64,000 nt of DNA from Chersky-840 sp963838775 (GTDB taxonomy: Bacteria > Actinomycetota > Acidimicrobiia > Acidimicrobiales > UBA8190). Below are positions 16,300-25,798 of this stretch, in pieces. Location: contig CAWISP010000030.1 in NCBI GenBank assembly GCA_963838775.1, positions 124,001-188,000 on the forward strand, in the 5' to 3' direction. The notes beneath the pieces are model-generated. The model had not been told where the DNA came from, ran no database searches, and saw nothing but the letters and a program-made list of their open reading frames with translations. Numbering within the stretch: position 1 is the stretch's first letter; each line of letters begins with the position of its first letter. The translations under genes were made by a program, and so were the position numbers.

Positions 16300-17622
16300 A
16301 TGCCGAGCTACGGACCCGAGGTCCTGGGGCCCCCGCCCCGGGACCCGGCACAGAAGTACTGGGACCCGGAGGTCCAGACCATGGACCCCGACAAGATGCG
16401 GGCCCTGCAGAACGAACGCCTGGCCACGCTCACGCGCAAGGTGTTCGACACACCGGTCCCACTCTTCAGGGACAAGCTCGTGGCGGCGGGCATCGGCGCC
16501 CCCGAGGACGTGAAGACGGTCGACGACCTGCGGCACGTGCCGCTCACGATGAAGCAGGACCTGCGCGACTCCGAGGCCGCCGACCCGCCGTTCGGCCAGT
16601 ACCGGTTCACCGACCCCCGCGCCGCGGTGCGGGTCGGGACGTCGACGGGGACGACGGGCACTCCCACCATCTCGTTGTGGACGCGGCGCGACATCTGGAT
16701 CGAGTACGAGTCCTCGGCCCGCACGTGGTGGCGGTACGGCTACCGGCCCGGGATGATCGTCACCCACGCCCACCCCGCCTATCTCTACGGCGGCGGCCCC
16801 ATGCTGTCGGGCTCGTACGAGTACTTCGGGATGCTCAACATCTGGGTCCCGCCGCCCGACACCGACGAGGCCGCCGAGCAGGGCCTGCGCTTCTGGACCC
16901 GGGTGAAGCCCGATATCCCCTTCATGGGCTTCTCGACGGGGCGGTTCTTCGAGGTCGCCGCCAAGCTCGGCATCGACCCCAAAGACGCCGGGCTCGAGTT
17001 CAAGGGGATGCCCGGGTTCGGCATGGGCAAGGGCATGCCGCTCATGACGGCAGGGGCCGAGTGTTACGCGTACGTAGGCGGGGCCTGTGGCCAGCTCCCG
17101 GGCGCGCACATCAACGAGGACTGGGGCATCGTCCAGGCCGTCGACCCCGCCACCGGCGAAGACGTGGCCGACGGGGAGTGGGGCGACCTCGTCGTCACCA
17201 CGCTCGACCGCGACAACGGGTTGCTGCGCTACGACCTCGAAGAGGCGTGCGCCATCCTGCGCGAGCCGTGCCCGTGCGGCGAGACCAGCATCCGGGGGCT
17301 CTGGGGCGGGCGATTCAAGGACCTCATCGCCGTGCAGGGCACGCGCTTCCAGGCCAACGAGGTGGAGTCCGCGCTGCGGGGCGTGCCCGAGGTGACCGAG
17401 CCCACCCTCGAGTGGCAAATGGTGCGTCCCGTCGACGAGGCGCTCCCGGTCACGGTACGGGTCGAGCGCGGCTCGGGTGCGCCCAGCGACGACACCGAGG
17501 TGGCGCGCAAGTGCGCGGCGGCGCTGCACGACCGGCTCGGCATCGACACGGTCATCGAGGTGCTCGACCGCGAGACCATCCCCCGTTCGGGCTACAAGGC
17601 GGCCCGCGTGGTCGACGAGTGA
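16300..17622 (+). CDS. Phenylacetate-CoA ligase (PaaK)-like adenylate-forming enzyme
   Basis: A 440-residue AMP-forming ligase of the PaaK type. A strong AGGGAGGGACC ribosome-binding site precedes the ATG. The phosphate loop is RVGTSTGTTGTPTISLW near residues 109-125. LLRYDLEEACAILREPCPCG resembles the PaaK metal or cysteine region, and a C-terminal Lys is present in IPRSGYKAARVV. It would activate an aryl- or alicyclic acid to its CoA ester. The following CoA ligase begins 43 bp downstream; both probably follow the acyl-CoA dehydrogenase in one transcript. The native acid is unknown. Confidence 0.85.
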   Translation: MPSYGPEVLGPPPRDPAQKYWDPEVQTMDPDKMRALQNERLATLTRKVFDTPVPLFRDKLVAAGIGAPEDVKTVDDLRHVPLTMKQDLRDSEAADPPFGQYRFTDPRAAVRVGTSTGTTGTPTISLWTRRDIWIEYESSARTWWRYGYRPGMIVTHAHPAYLYGGGPMLSGSYEYFGMLNIWVPPPDTDEAAEQGLRFWTRVKPDIPFMGFSTGRFFEVAAKLGIDPKDAGLEFKGMPGFGMGKGMPLMTAGAECYAYVGGACGQLPGAHINEDWGIVQAVDPATGEDVADGEWGDLVVTTLDRDNGLLRYDLEEACAILREPCPCGETSIRGLWGGRFKDLIAVQGTRFQANEVESALRGVPEVTEPTLEWQMVRPVDEALPVTVRVERGSGAPSDDTEVARKCAAALHDRLGIDTVIEVLDRETIPRSGYKAARVVDE

Positions 17623-17665
17623 GCGCCGACACCAGAGCCACACCGGGCACGGGAAGGGCCGACGC

Positions 17666-19198
17666 ATGAAAGACGATCTCCACGACCTGACCCTCGCCGA
17701 TGTCCTGCGGGGGCACGCCGGCACGCACCCCGACTCGATGGGGGCGGTGTGTGGCGAGCACCGGCTCACCTACAAGGCGCTCGACAGGCGGGTGAACCAG
17801 CTCGCCAACGCGCTGGCCGCCAACGGGGTCGGGAGCGGTGACCGGCTGCTGTGGCTGGGCCAGAACTGCCACCGCCTGCTCGAGGGGCTCCTGGCCGCCT
17901 CCAAGATCGGCGCCGTGTTCTGCCCCGCCAATTGGCGACAGAGCGCGGCCGAGTTCGCCTTCGTGATCGGCGACAGCGATCCCGCCGTGGTGTTCTTCCA
18001 GGAGGCCGAGATCGGCGACACCCTGCGCGAGGCGGGCCGCGACAGCGGGTCGAAGGCGCTGTGGATCGGCCACGACGTCGAAGGCGAGGGCGGGTACGAA
18101 GCCTTCCTGGCGGGCGGCGCCGTCCACGATCCCGCCGCCGACACCGACGAGGGGGCGTCGGTGCTCATGATGTACACCGCTGCGTTCACCGGGAGCCCCA
18201 ACGGCGCCTTGCTCTCGAACCGGGCGCTCGTGATCCAGGGGTCGTTGATCGCCCAGATCCAGGGTGTGGGCTCCGACTACGTGTACCTCAACTGCGGGCC
18301 CCTGTTCCACGTGGCCAGCTTCATGACCACCCTGGCGACCTTCCTGGTGGGGGGCAACAACTTGTTCACGCCGCGCGTCGACGCCGAGGAGCTGTGCCGT
18401 CTCATTGCCGAAGAGCACTGCACGGGGGGGTTCATCATGCCGCCCACCATGGACCAGATCATCGAGCTCAACGCCGACGGTCGTTTCGACCTCAAGACCT
18501 TGCGGGGTTTCCCGGGCAAGCCGCAGTGGACGGCGATGATCACCGTCGACGAGAGCCCATGGGGGAAGCGTCCCGCCGGCTACGGCCAGACCGAAGTCAT
18601 GGGTCTGGCCACGTTCAACGCGCTCCAGCCCAGCATCGGCTCGAGCGGAAGGCCGGCACCCTTCGTGCGCATCACCACCCTCGACCCCGACGGCGCCGAG
18701 CTCGGTCCCGGTGAGACCGGAGAGATCGGAGTGCGCGGGCCCACGGTCATGAACGGGTACTTCAACCGGCCCGAGCTGAACAAGGAGCGTCAAGCCGGGG
18801 GCTGGCACCACACCAACGACCTGGGCCGCATCGAGGCGGACGGGTCGCTCACCTTCATCGGCCCCAAGACGCGGCTGATCAAGTCGGCGGCGGAGAACAT
18901 CTACCCCACCGAGGTCGAGGGGTGCCTCAAGCAACATCCCGCCGTCGCCGACGCAGCGGTGATCGGCGTGCCCGACCGCACCTGGGGCCAGAACGTCACT
19001 GCCGTGGTGGTGTTGCGCGAGGGCCAGGGTGCGACCGCCGAAGAGATCATCGAGCACTGCCGCGAGCGGATCGCGTCGTACAAGAAGCCCAAGCAGGTCG
19101 AGTTCACCGAAGCGCTGCCGCGCAATGGCTGGGCCGTCGACTACGACGCCCTCGACGCGGCCTACGGCGGCGGCGGCTACCCCGGAACCGGGGCCTGA
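17666..19198 (+). CDS. AMP-binding acyl-CoA synthetase-like protein with altered active site
   Basis: A 510-residue ANL-superfamily protein with a GGGAAGGG ribosome-binding site. Overall order is intact: LTYKALDRRVNQLANAL, GYGQTEVMGLATFN, GYFNRPELNKERQAGGWHHT and NIYPTEVEGCLKQHP. The phosphate loop, however, reads MYTAAFTGSPNGALLS, with Asn where Lys is usual, and the C-terminus LPRNGWAVDYDALDAAY lacks the catalytic adenylation Lys. It may therefore be a specialised or non-adenylating member, or use a pre-formed adenylate. It converges with the acyl-CoA dehydrogenase at 19224. Confidence 0.83.
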   Translation: MKDDLHDLTLADVLRGHAGTHPDSMGAVCGEHRLTYKALDRRVNQLANALAANGVGSGDRLLWLGQNCHRLLEGLLAASKIGAVFCPANWRQSAAEFAFVIGDSDPAVVFFQEAEIGDTLREAGRDSGSKALWIGHDVEGEGGYEAFLAGGAVHDPAADTDEGASVLMMYTAAFTGSPNGALLSNRALVIQGSLIAQIQGVGSDYVYLNCGPLFHVASFMTTLATFLVGGNNLFTPRVDAEELCRLIAEEHCTGGFIMPPTMDQIIELNADGRFDLKTLRGFPGKPQWTAMITVDESPWGKRPAGYGQTEVMGLATFNALQPSIGSSGRPAPFVRITTLDPDGAELGPGETGEIGVRGPTVMNGYFNRPELNKERQAGGWHHTNDLGRIEADGSLTFIGPKTRLIKSAAENIYPTEVEGCLKQHPAVADAAVIGVPDRTWGQNVTAVVVLREGQGATAEEIIEHCRERIASYKKPKQVEFTEALPRNGWAVDYDALDAAYGGGGYPGTGA

Positions 19199-19223
19199 GC
19201 CCCTGAAACCCTGACCGGCCGCG

Positions 19224-20351
19224 CTACAGGCCGAGCCGGTGGGACAGGCGCTCGAGGTGTTGGGCGCCCGTGCCGAACAGCGCGGCACCGGCCTTGGCCC
19301 TCTTCACGTAGAGGTGCATGTCGTGCTCCCACGTGTAGCCGATGCCGCCCAGGCACTGGATGCCTTCGGTGGTGACGAGCTTCTGGCAGTCACCGACACT
19401 GGCCTTGGCCATGGCCACCGCCATGTCGCGCCGCTCGTCGGACTCGGCGACTGCCGCGGCCGCGAAGTACGCCGTGGCGCGCGCCGACTCCACCGCCACG
19501 TACATGTTGGCCAGCTTGTGCTTGATGGCCTGGAAGGAGCCCACCTTCACCCCGAACTGCTCGCGCTCTTGGACATAGGCGTGCACGATGTCGAAGATGG
19601 CCTGGCACGTGCCCACCATCTCGGTGGCGAGCGCCACCGTGGCCTCATCGACGATGCGGCGCAGGACCGGGCCGGCGCCACCGGGTTCGCCCAGCACGCG
19701 GTCGGCCTCGACGCGCACGGCATCGAGGACCACCGTCGCGTAGCACCGGCTGGCATCGAAGCCGACCATGGGCTCGGCGTCGAACGACGCCCGGGGGACG
19801 ACGAACAGGGCCACGCCGTCATCACCGGCGCTCCCCGGCAGTCGTGCCGCCACCACCATCTCGGCGGCGACATCGGCGTCGAAGACGAAGTGCTTCTCCC
19901 CGTCGAGGACGAATCCGTCCCCGTCGGGGGTGGCGGTGGCGGAGATGCCCGCCGCGGTGAAGTCCCCCGCCGCCTCGGCCACCGCCAGCGTGCCCACGAT
20001 GCCGTCGCGCGCCACCGCGCCCAGGAACCGGTGCTGCTGCTCGGCGCCACCCGCGGCCACCAGGGCGGGGACGAACTGGGTGGCGGTGGCGAGGAACGGT
20101 GCCGGACACACCACGCGTCCGAGCTGCTCGCACACCACGGCGAGCTCCACGAAGCCGAGGCCGAGGCCGCCGTCCTCGTCGGGGACGGCCAGGGCCGGCC
20201 AGTCGAGTTCGACCATCCGGCTCCACAGCTCCTCGGCGTGCTTGTGCTCCTCGACGACACTGCGCACGAGCGAGATCGGGCACTCGCGCTCGAGCACGGC
20301 GCGCACCGACTCCTGCAGCGCCTGTTGGTCGTCGGAGAGCTCGAGCTCCAT
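19224..20351 (-). CDS. Acyl-CoA dehydrogenase
   Basis: A 375-residue flavin-dependent acyl-CoA dehydrogenase. It begins MELELSDDQQALQESVRAVL, and has ALAVPDEDGGLGLGFVELAV and GIQCLGGIGYTWEHDMHLYV, which is typical of the FadE branch with a C-terminal acyl-CoA-binding helix. The central DGEKHFVFDADVAAEMVVAA replaces the common WxTxG core. It starts 2 bp after the TAG of the NDP-forming CoA ligase and is therefore coexpressed with it. Both follow an SDR. It probably oxidises the CoA ester made by its neighbour. Confidence 0.87.
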   Translation of the reverse strand: MELELSDDQQALQESVRAVLERECPISLVRSVVEEHKHAEELWSRMVELDWPALAVPDEDGGLGLGFVELAVVCEQLGRVVCPAPFLATATQFVPALVAAGGAEQQHRFLGAVARDGIVGTLAVAEAAGDFTAAGISATATPDGDGFVLDGEKHFVFDADVAAEMVVAARLPGSAGDDGVALFVVPRASFDAEPMVGFDASRCYATVVLDAVRVEADRVLGEPGGAGPVLRRIVDEATVALATEMVGTCQAIFDIVHAYVQEREQFGVKVGSFQAIKHKLANMYVAVESARATAYFAAAAVAESDERRDMAVAMAKASVGDCQKLVTTEGIQCLGGIGYTWEHDMHLYVKRAKAGAALFGTGAQHLERLSHRLGL

Positions 20352-20353
20352 GG

Positions 20354-22573
20354 CTAGCCCGCCGTGACCACGAGAGAGTCGACCGCCACCGCGCCCTTGC
20401 GCAGGACCACGACGGGGTTGAGGTCGAGCTCGACGAGCCGGTCGCCGCACGCCGAGGCGAGGCGGGCCACGGCCAGGATCACGTCGACGAGTGCCTTCAC
20501 GTCGCCCCGGTCGCGACCGCGTGCCCCGGTGAGCAGGGGGTAGCCGCGCAGGCCCTCCACCATCTCCTGGGCGTCTCGCCGGTCGAGGGGGAGCGGGCGC
20601 ACGGCCACGTCCTTGAGGATCTCGGCGAAGACCCCGCCCGTGCCCACGAGCACAGCGGGACCGAACACCGGGTCGCGGGTGACGCCCACGATCATCTCGG
20701 TGCCGCCTTCGATCTGCTGCTGGATCTGGACCCCTTCGATGCGGGCGTCGCGCTTGGCCCTTGTGGCGCGCTCGACGAGCTCGCCGTAGACGGCCCGGGC
20801 CTCGGATCCCGAGCCCACCGACAAGCGGACCAGCCCGGCGTCGGACTTGTGGGGGAAGTCGGGCGAGGCGATCTTCATCACGACCGGGAAGCCGATGTCG
20901 GTCGCGATGCGGGCGGCCTCGGCGGCGGAACGGGCCAGGCCCTCTCCGGCCACGGGGACGCCGAAGGACTCGAGCAGGTACCGCGACGCGTCGGAACCGA
21001 GGGGGGAGGAGCTTTTCGTTGCGGCGTCGGTGAGTGCGGTCGCCGCCTCCTTGGGGAGGCGGCTGGGCATGGGCGTGCGGGAGCGGAACGACGACGACGC
21101 CTGCTGGTACCCGGCGAAGGCGCGCAGAGCGGTGAAGCAGTTGCGGAACGACCGGAACAACGGCACCCCGGCGTCGATGAGCGTCTTGAACCCCTCCTCG
21201 TCGGTCTTGAAGGAGTTCCACGTCACCACGATGGGCTTCTGCACCTCGTCGATGAAGGCCACGATGTCCTGGGCGAAGCGGTCCGTGAGCCGACCCAGCG
21301 CCCCGGTGAGGCCGATCACGATGACGTCGATGTGCGGGTCGGCGGCGACGAGGTCGAAGACGCGCCTGCGGTCCTCCACGGGGGCCGAGACGAGGAACTG
21401 GGCCCCGTTGTCGACGGGGTTGGCGACGGTGAGGTAGTCGGGGATCATCTCGCGCAGCCCGGCCTGCGTGTGGCGCGCCAGCACCGGCACGGGGACACCG
21501 CTCGACTCCGCCACCTCGGCCATGAGCGTGCCCGATCCACCGGAGATGGAGTACAGGCAACACCGGCCCCCGGTGCCGGGGGGCAACTTGGCGAACAGGG
21601 CGGCCGTCTCGAGGAGCTCGTCGAGGTCGCGCACCCGGACCACTCCATACTGGGCGAACAGCCCTCCCACCACGGCGTCGGAGCCCGCCAGGTGGCCGGT
21701 GTGCGAGCTCGCCATGCGCGTGCCCGCCTCGGTGCTCCCCATCTTGAGCGCCACCACGGGCTTGCCCTGAGCGTTGGCGGCCTCGAGAGCGCGCCGGAGC
21801 TTGGCAGGGTCCTTGAACCCCTCGAAGTAACCGGCGATCACGTCGGTGTCGTCGTCGTAGGCGAAGTACTCGATGAAGTCGGCCGCTTCGAGGTCGAGCT
21901 CGTTGCCCGTCGGCACCCACCGGCTGAACGCCACCCCGAACTCGGTCCCCTGCACCAGGGGGCGACCCTGGTGCCCGCTCTGGGTCACGAGCCCGATGCG
22001 GCCCCCGCGCCGCGTGGGCGGCTCGGGGAGGACCTCGAACGCGTTCGTGTTGGTGTTGGGCCCGAAGATCCGGATGCCGTAGCGGCGCGCCACCTCGCCC
22101 ACCTCGCGCTCGAGCGCGGCGCCCGCCTCGCCTACCTCGCTGAAGCCGGCGGTGAAGATGAGGACGTAGGGAACGCCGTGCTTGCCGCACTCCTCGACCA
22201 CCTTGGCCACGAGTCGGGTGCCCACGTTGATCACGGCCAGGGTGACCTCGGTGGGGATGTCTGTGACGTGCTCGTAGATGGGAATGTCCCCGACCGCGCC
22301 TCCCTTGGCGTTGACCAGGTACCAGTGGTCCCCCCACCGCTCGCGGTGCGCGGCGCGCAGGCGCTCGGGCTTGGCGTTGCGGTTGACCGAGCCCACGAGG
22401 GCCACCGCCTTGGGGTGGAAGAACTCCTCGAGGTCAACCCGTCGCTGAGTCCCTGTCTTCTTGAGGGACGGAGTCTTCTTGAGGGACGGAGTCTTCTTCG
22501 CGGACGGGGTCGTCCTCGGGGACGGGGTCTTCGGAGACGCGGCGGAGCTCGCCGATGCGGATGTGCGGGCCAC
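20354..22573 (-). CDS. Acetate-CoA ligase (NDP-forming)-type acyl-CoA synthetase
   Basis: A 739-residue single-chain fusion of the CoA-binding/succinyl-CoA-synthetase-like alpha part and an ATP-grasp beta part. VDLEEFFHPKAVALVGSVNR opens the CoA-binding domain near residue 46. SSHTGHLAGSDAVVGGLFAQ carries the phosphorylated-His region. The ATP-grasp starts near residue 515 with LLESFGVPVAGEGLARSAAE and includes IGFPVVMKIASPDFPHKSD. The first 45 residues are a basic Lys/Thr/Pro/Ser tail made partly of two 18-bp repeats; the GTG start is therefore uncertain. It makes an acyl-CoA from acid, ATP and CoA, or the reverse. It is coupled to an acyl-CoA dehydrogenase. Confidence 0.85.
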   Translation of the reverse strand: MARTSASASSAASPKTPSPRTTPSAKKTPSLKKTPSLKKTGTQRRVDLEEFFHPKAVALVGSVNRNAKPERLRAAHRERWGDHWYLVNAKGGAVGDIPIYEHVTDIPTEVTLAVINVGTRLVAKVVEECGKHGVPYVLIFTAGFSEVGEAGAALEREVGEVARRYGIRIFGPNTNTNAFEVLPEPPTRRGGRIGLVTQSGHQGRPLVQGTEFGVAFSRWVPTGNELDLEAADFIEYFAYDDDTDVIAGYFEGFKDPAKLRRALEAANAQGKPVVALKMGSTEAGTRMASSHTGHLAGSDAVVGGLFAQYGVVRVRDLDELLETAALFAKLPPGTGGRCCLYSISGGSGTLMAEVAESSGVPVPVLARHTQAGLREMIPDYLTVANPVDNGAQFLVSAPVEDRRRVFDLVAADPHIDVIVIGLTGALGRLTDRFAQDIVAFIDEVQKPIVVTWNSFKTDEEGFKTLIDAGVPLFRSFRNCFTALRAFAGYQQASSSFRSRTPMPSRLPKEAATALTDAATKSSSPLGSDASRYLLESFGVPVAGEGLARSAAEAARIATDIGFPVVMKIASPDFPHKSDAGLVRLSVGSGSEARAVYGELVERATRAKRDARIEGVQIQQQIEGGTEMIVGVTRDPVFGPAVLVGTGGVFAEILKDVAVRPLPLDRRDAQEMVEGLRGYPLLTGARGRDRGDVKALVDVILAVARLASACGDRLVELDLNPVVVLRKGAVAVDSLVVTAG
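22455..22490. repeat. Two 18-bp tandem repeats in the 5' end of the NDP-forming CoA ligase
   Basis: Two perfect copies of an 18-bp unit followed by a third diverged copy. On the minus strand they encode repeated Thr-Pro-Ser-Leu-Lys-Lys blocks in the basic N-terminal tail. Confidence 0.85.
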
Positions 22574-22586
22574 GGCGCGTCGTCCC

Positions 22587-23420
22587 TCAGCCGGCCGGGG
22601 CCTCGCCCGACAACACCGAGAAGTCGAGGCGCGAGGTGAGCATGCCCGCCGAGAAGCCGCCGTCGGCGTAGACGTTGGTGCCGGTGATGTACCCGGCCGC
22701 GTCGCTGTTGAGAAACACCACCAGGTGCCCCTGCTCCTCCGGGGTGGAATTGCGCCCGCCCAAGGGCTTCGGGAAGCGGTCCATGAAGTCTTTGCCCATG
22801 TAGGCCTCGAACGAGGGCATCATCGGCGTCTGGGTGGGCCCCGGACTCGTGCAGTTCACCCGGATCCCCTTGGGGGCGAGGTCGAGCGCGGCGTGCAGGG
22901 TCCAGATGATGATGGCTTGCTTGGAGAGCAGGTATCCCTCTCCCACCGCGGCGGGGTGCTCCTCACACCACGTGCGGGCCTCGGCGTAGCCGGCGGTGGC
23001 GATGAGCGGGGCCACCTGGTCCATGACGTTCTCCCATCCGAACGCCCCCGCCGAGGAGATGGTGACCACGGCCGAGCCCTCGGGCATGTGCAGCGCGGCG
23101 AGCGTGGTGAGGTGACGCGCCGCCACGAAGTTCACGAGCATGACGTCGAGACCGGAGAACGGGGGGCCGGGGAGCCCCGCGCAATTGAACAGTGCGTCGA
23201 TGCGCCCGCCCAGGTCGGCGAGGTTGGACTCGATGGCGCCGGGGTCGCGCAGGTCGACGGACCGGTAGCTGGCCACGTCCGACGCCGGCTCCTTGACGTC
23301 GAACACGTGCACCTCGGCGCCGAGCTCGAGCAGGTCACGCACGGCGGCCGCCCCCATGCCCGCGCCGCCCCCGCCGCTCACGAGCACCCGCTTGCCCTCG
23401 TAGCTCCACACGCCCGCCAT
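22587..23420 (-). CDS. SDR family oxidoreductase
   Basis: A 277-residue short-chain dehydrogenase with a clear GGGGAGGAC ribosome-binding site. RVLVSGGGGAGMGAAAVRDL is a Gly-rich cofactor loop with one extra Gly. LFNCAGLPGPPFSGLD replaces NNAG with NCAG. SSAGAFGWENVM and GYLLSKQAIIIW provide Ser and YxxxK. NSDAAGYITGTNVYADGGF is the usual SDR end. Motifs resemble 3-alpha-hydroxysteroid/coniferyl-alcohol dehydrogenase-like SDRs, which would fit an alicyclic or steroid-like substrate, although that is inference. It lies 13 bp upstream of the NDP-forming ligase. Confidence 0.85.
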   Translation of the reverse strand: MAGVWSYEGKRVLVSGGGGAGMGAAAVRDLLELGAEVHVFDVKEPASDVASYRSVDLRDPGAIESNLADLGGRIDALFNCAGLPGPPFSGLDVMLVNFVAARHLTTLAALHMPEGSAVVTISSAGAFGWENVMDQVAPLIATAGYAEARTWCEEHPAAVGEGYLLSKQAIIIWTLHAALDLAPKGIRVNCTSPGPTQTPMMPSFEAYMGKDFMDRFPKPLGGRNSTPEEQGHLVVFLNSDAAGYITGTNVYADGGFSAGMLTSRLDFSVLSGEAPAG

Positions 23421-23555
23421 GTCGTCCTCCCCTTCGTCCCTGGCGCCCGCTCGGGTACCGGCACGCTCTCACCCCGTCTGGGCGCCGTCAGTCTGTCGCG
23501 CCTTGGAAGCGCGGGTGGCCTGTCGTGCCGGGCGGGCTCGGTCAGTGTGTCGCGC

Positions 23556-24482
23556 TCAGCCGCCCATCTGCAGGCCCGGGGCACGCGAATGGAACACCTG
23601 GGCGTTGAGGGCGGGGCCGATGTCCTCGGGCTCCCAACGCGCCGGCTTGCCCTTGGGCTCGATGGTGGCGCCGAGCGACCAGGGCACGTAGTGGGTGATG
23701 CGGTGGCCCACGGCGCGAAACACCTGCCCTGTCACGTGCAGGGCGTCGTCCGACGCTAGCCAGGCCACCATGGGGGCCGAGTTGGCCGGGTTCATGGGGT
23801 CGTAGTCGCCCTCGTCGAGCTGGTCGGGCTCGCGCACCTCGGCGTCCTTGCGCAACGTGGCCGTGATGCGGGTCATGCCCCCGGGGGCCACGGCGTTGGC
23901 CCGCACCCCGTAGCGCGACAGCTCGAGACTCGAGATCACGGTCAGCGCGGCAATGCCCGCCTTGGCCGCCCCGTAGTTGGCCTGCCCCACATTGCCCTGC
24001 AGACCCGCCGACGACACCGTGTTGACGATGGCGGCGCGGGGCTGGTTCCCGGCCTTGGACTGCTCGCGCCAGCACACCGAGGCGTGGTGGGTGGTGGCGA
24101 AGGTGCCTTTCAGGTGCACGCGCACCACGGCGTCGAAGTCGTCCTCGGACATGGAGAAGAGCATCGAGTCGCGCACGATGCCGGCATTGTTCACGAGCAC
24201 ATCGAGCCGGCCGAACTCGTCGATGGCCTGGCGCACCAGGTTCGCCGCCCCGGCCCAGTCCGCCACGTCGTCGTAGTTGGCGACCGCCTCGCCGCCGCGG
24301 CCGCGGATGATGTCGGCGACCTCCTCGGCGGCGCGCTTGTCGACGCCTTCGCCGTGGACCGTGCCGCCCACGTCGTTGACCACGACCTTCGCCCCTTGCC
24401 GGGCGAGCTCGAGCGCTTCACCCCGGCCGATGCCGTGGCCCGCGCCGGTGACCACCGCCACCTTGCCGTCGAGCAGTCCCAT
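23556..24482 (-). CDS. SDR family oxidoreductase (3-hydroxyacyl-CoA/17-beta-HSD4-like)
   Basis: A 308-residue SDR with an AGGGAGAAG ribosome-binding site. VAVVTGAGHGIGRGEALELA, then VVVNDVGGTVHGEGVDKRAA, is the long NDxGG form typical of multifunctional-enzyme-type 3-hydroxyacyl-CoA dehydrogenases. VLVNNAGIVRDSMLF, VSSAGLQGNVGQANYGAAKA and VRANAVAPGGMTRITATLR follow, so Ser, Tyr and Lys are all present. It likely oxidises a beta-hydroxyacyl-CoA. It stands alone between the amidohydrolase at 24587 and the SDR at 22587, all on the minus strand. Confidence 0.87.
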   Translation of the reverse strand: MGLLDGKVAVVTGAGHGIGRGEALELARQGAKVVVNDVGGTVHGEGVDKRAAEEVADIIRGRGGEAVANYDDVADWAGAANLVRQAIDEFGRLDVLVNNAGIVRDSMLFSMSEDDFDAVVRVHLKGTFATTHHASVCWREQSKAGNQPRAAIVNTVSSAGLQGNVGQANYGAAKAGIAALTVISSLELSRYGVRANAVAPGGMTRITATLRKDAEVREPDQLDEGDYDPMNPANSAPMVAWLASDDALHVTGQVFRAVGHRITHYVPWSLGATIEPKGKPARWEPEDIGPALNAQVFHSRAPGLQMGG

Positions 24483-24586
24483 CTGTCTTCTCCCTTTCGC
24501 TCGGCAGCCGCGTGCCATCAGCGCGTGGTGCCCTCGTGCCTGGCGGGTGACCCGTGGTCGGGCCGATCCCCTCCGTCCTTGCCGGC

Positions 24587-25735
24587 TCAGCCCAGGCGGT
24601 AGAACTCCCGGGCGTTGTCGCACACCATGCGCCGACGCTCTGCTTCGGGCACGCCCCCCATCGACTCCTCCACTATCCGCCGGCTGTAGGGCCAGTCGTG
24701 GCGGTGATGCGGGTAATCGGTCGACCACATCAGGTTGTTCACGCCGATCCAGTGCCGCACCGCCACCGCGAAGGGCTCACGGATGAACGTCATCTTCCAG
24801 TTCCGCCGGAAGTACTCACTCGGCAGCATCTCGAGCTTCGTCTCCGTCCACGTCCGGTTCCGCCAGTAGTGGTCGTCCATGTGCTCGAGGAAGTGCGGGA
24901 CCCATCCCGCCCCGCATTCCACCGCCACCATCTGGAGATCGGGGAAGCGGTCGTAGATGCCCGAGTAGATGAACTTGGACATGAACAGCGATGCGTCTCC
25001 GACAGGACCACCCATCTCGGCCAGGCCGATGGTCCGGCTCATCGAGGCGGCCGCCTTCTGGAACGAGCCTGCGGTGCGTTTGCCGGCTTGGCGCAAACCA
25101 CTGTGGATGTGCACGGGCATCTGCTCTTCCTGGGCGACCTCCCAGAATGCATCGTCCTCGTCGCAGAGCTCGGCGTTCCCCGACGGGTAGGCCGAGATGA
25201 TGACGCCGCGGTATCCCGCCGCCTTGGCGTCGCGCAACCACTTGACCGAGGTCTGGATATCGACGCCCGGCATTTGGGCCAGTCCGATGAGCCGCTCGGG
25301 GTCCGCGGCCATGAACTCGTCGTGCATCCAGGTGTTGTAAGCCTCGAGCCCGGCGAGGTGGTAGTCGTCGTCCTCCTGGGCCATGAACGCGCCCATCGTC
25401 CGCTGCGAGGGGAACAGCACCTCGGCGTCCACACCGTCGAAATCCTGCTCCTCGATGCGGGCCTTGCCGATGAACGACCCCTGCAGGATGGAGTCGTAGG
25501 TGGCGCCGAACCACTCGAGGTCCTCGTAGCGCTTGCCGAAGGGCCCGGCGTTGGTGACGAGACCGAGCGGCATCGGAGCCGTTCCCGGCACGAGCTCCCA
25601 GGCGTCGCCGCCCTTGACGTCTTTGACCAGCTTGGGGGCCCGGTCGTGGAACTTCTTGGGCAGATACTTGGTCCACATGTCCGGCGGCTCGACCACGTGC
25701 CCGTCCGCCGAGATGAGCCGGTATTCGCGAGCCAT
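24587..25735 (-). CDS. Amidohydrolase family 2 (COG2159) protein
   Basis: A 382-residue TIM-barrel hydrolase with a GGGGAGGTGCG ribosome-binding site. The metal motif near the N-terminus is LISADGHVVEPPDMWTKYLP, placing it in a third subgroup (SADGH). GLEAYNTWMHDEFMAADPER, VECGAGWVPHFLEHMDDHYW and WSTDYPHHRHDWPYSRR follow. The N-terminal Pro-Pro-Asp-Met-Trp block is common in mycobacterial and Acidimicrobiia paralogues. The operator palindrome at 25799 lies 64 bp upstream. The SDR follows 104 bp downstream on the same strand. Confidence 0.86.
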   Translation of the reverse strand: MAREYRLISADGHVVEPPDMWTKYLPKKFHDRAPKLVKDVKGGDAWELVPGTAPMPLGLVTNAGPFGKRYEDLEWFGATYDSILQGSFIGKARIEEQDFDGVDAEVLFPSQRTMGAFMAQEDDDYHLAGLEAYNTWMHDEFMAADPERLIGLAQMPGVDIQTSVKWLRDAKAAGYRGVIISAYPSGNAELCDEDDAFWEVAQEEQMPVHIHSGLRQAGKRTAGSFQKAAASMSRTIGLAEMGGPVGDASLFMSKFIYSGIYDRFPDLQMVAVECGAGWVPHFLEHMDDHYWRNRTWTETKLEMLPSEYFRRNWKMTFIREPFAVAVRHWIGVNNLMWSTDYPHHRHDWPYSRRIVEESMGGVPEAERRRMVCDNAREFYRLG

Positions 25736-25798
25736 CGCACCTCCCCGACGTCCCTCCACCAGAGGGGGCCACCGCCGACCCGTCCGGCCGGCATTCTC

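Noticed and set aside
19190..19203. GGGGC-CTGA-GCCCC hairpin at convergent gene ends
   Set aside because: Only five base pairs, overlapping the stop codon, with no T-run; not convincing as a terminator.
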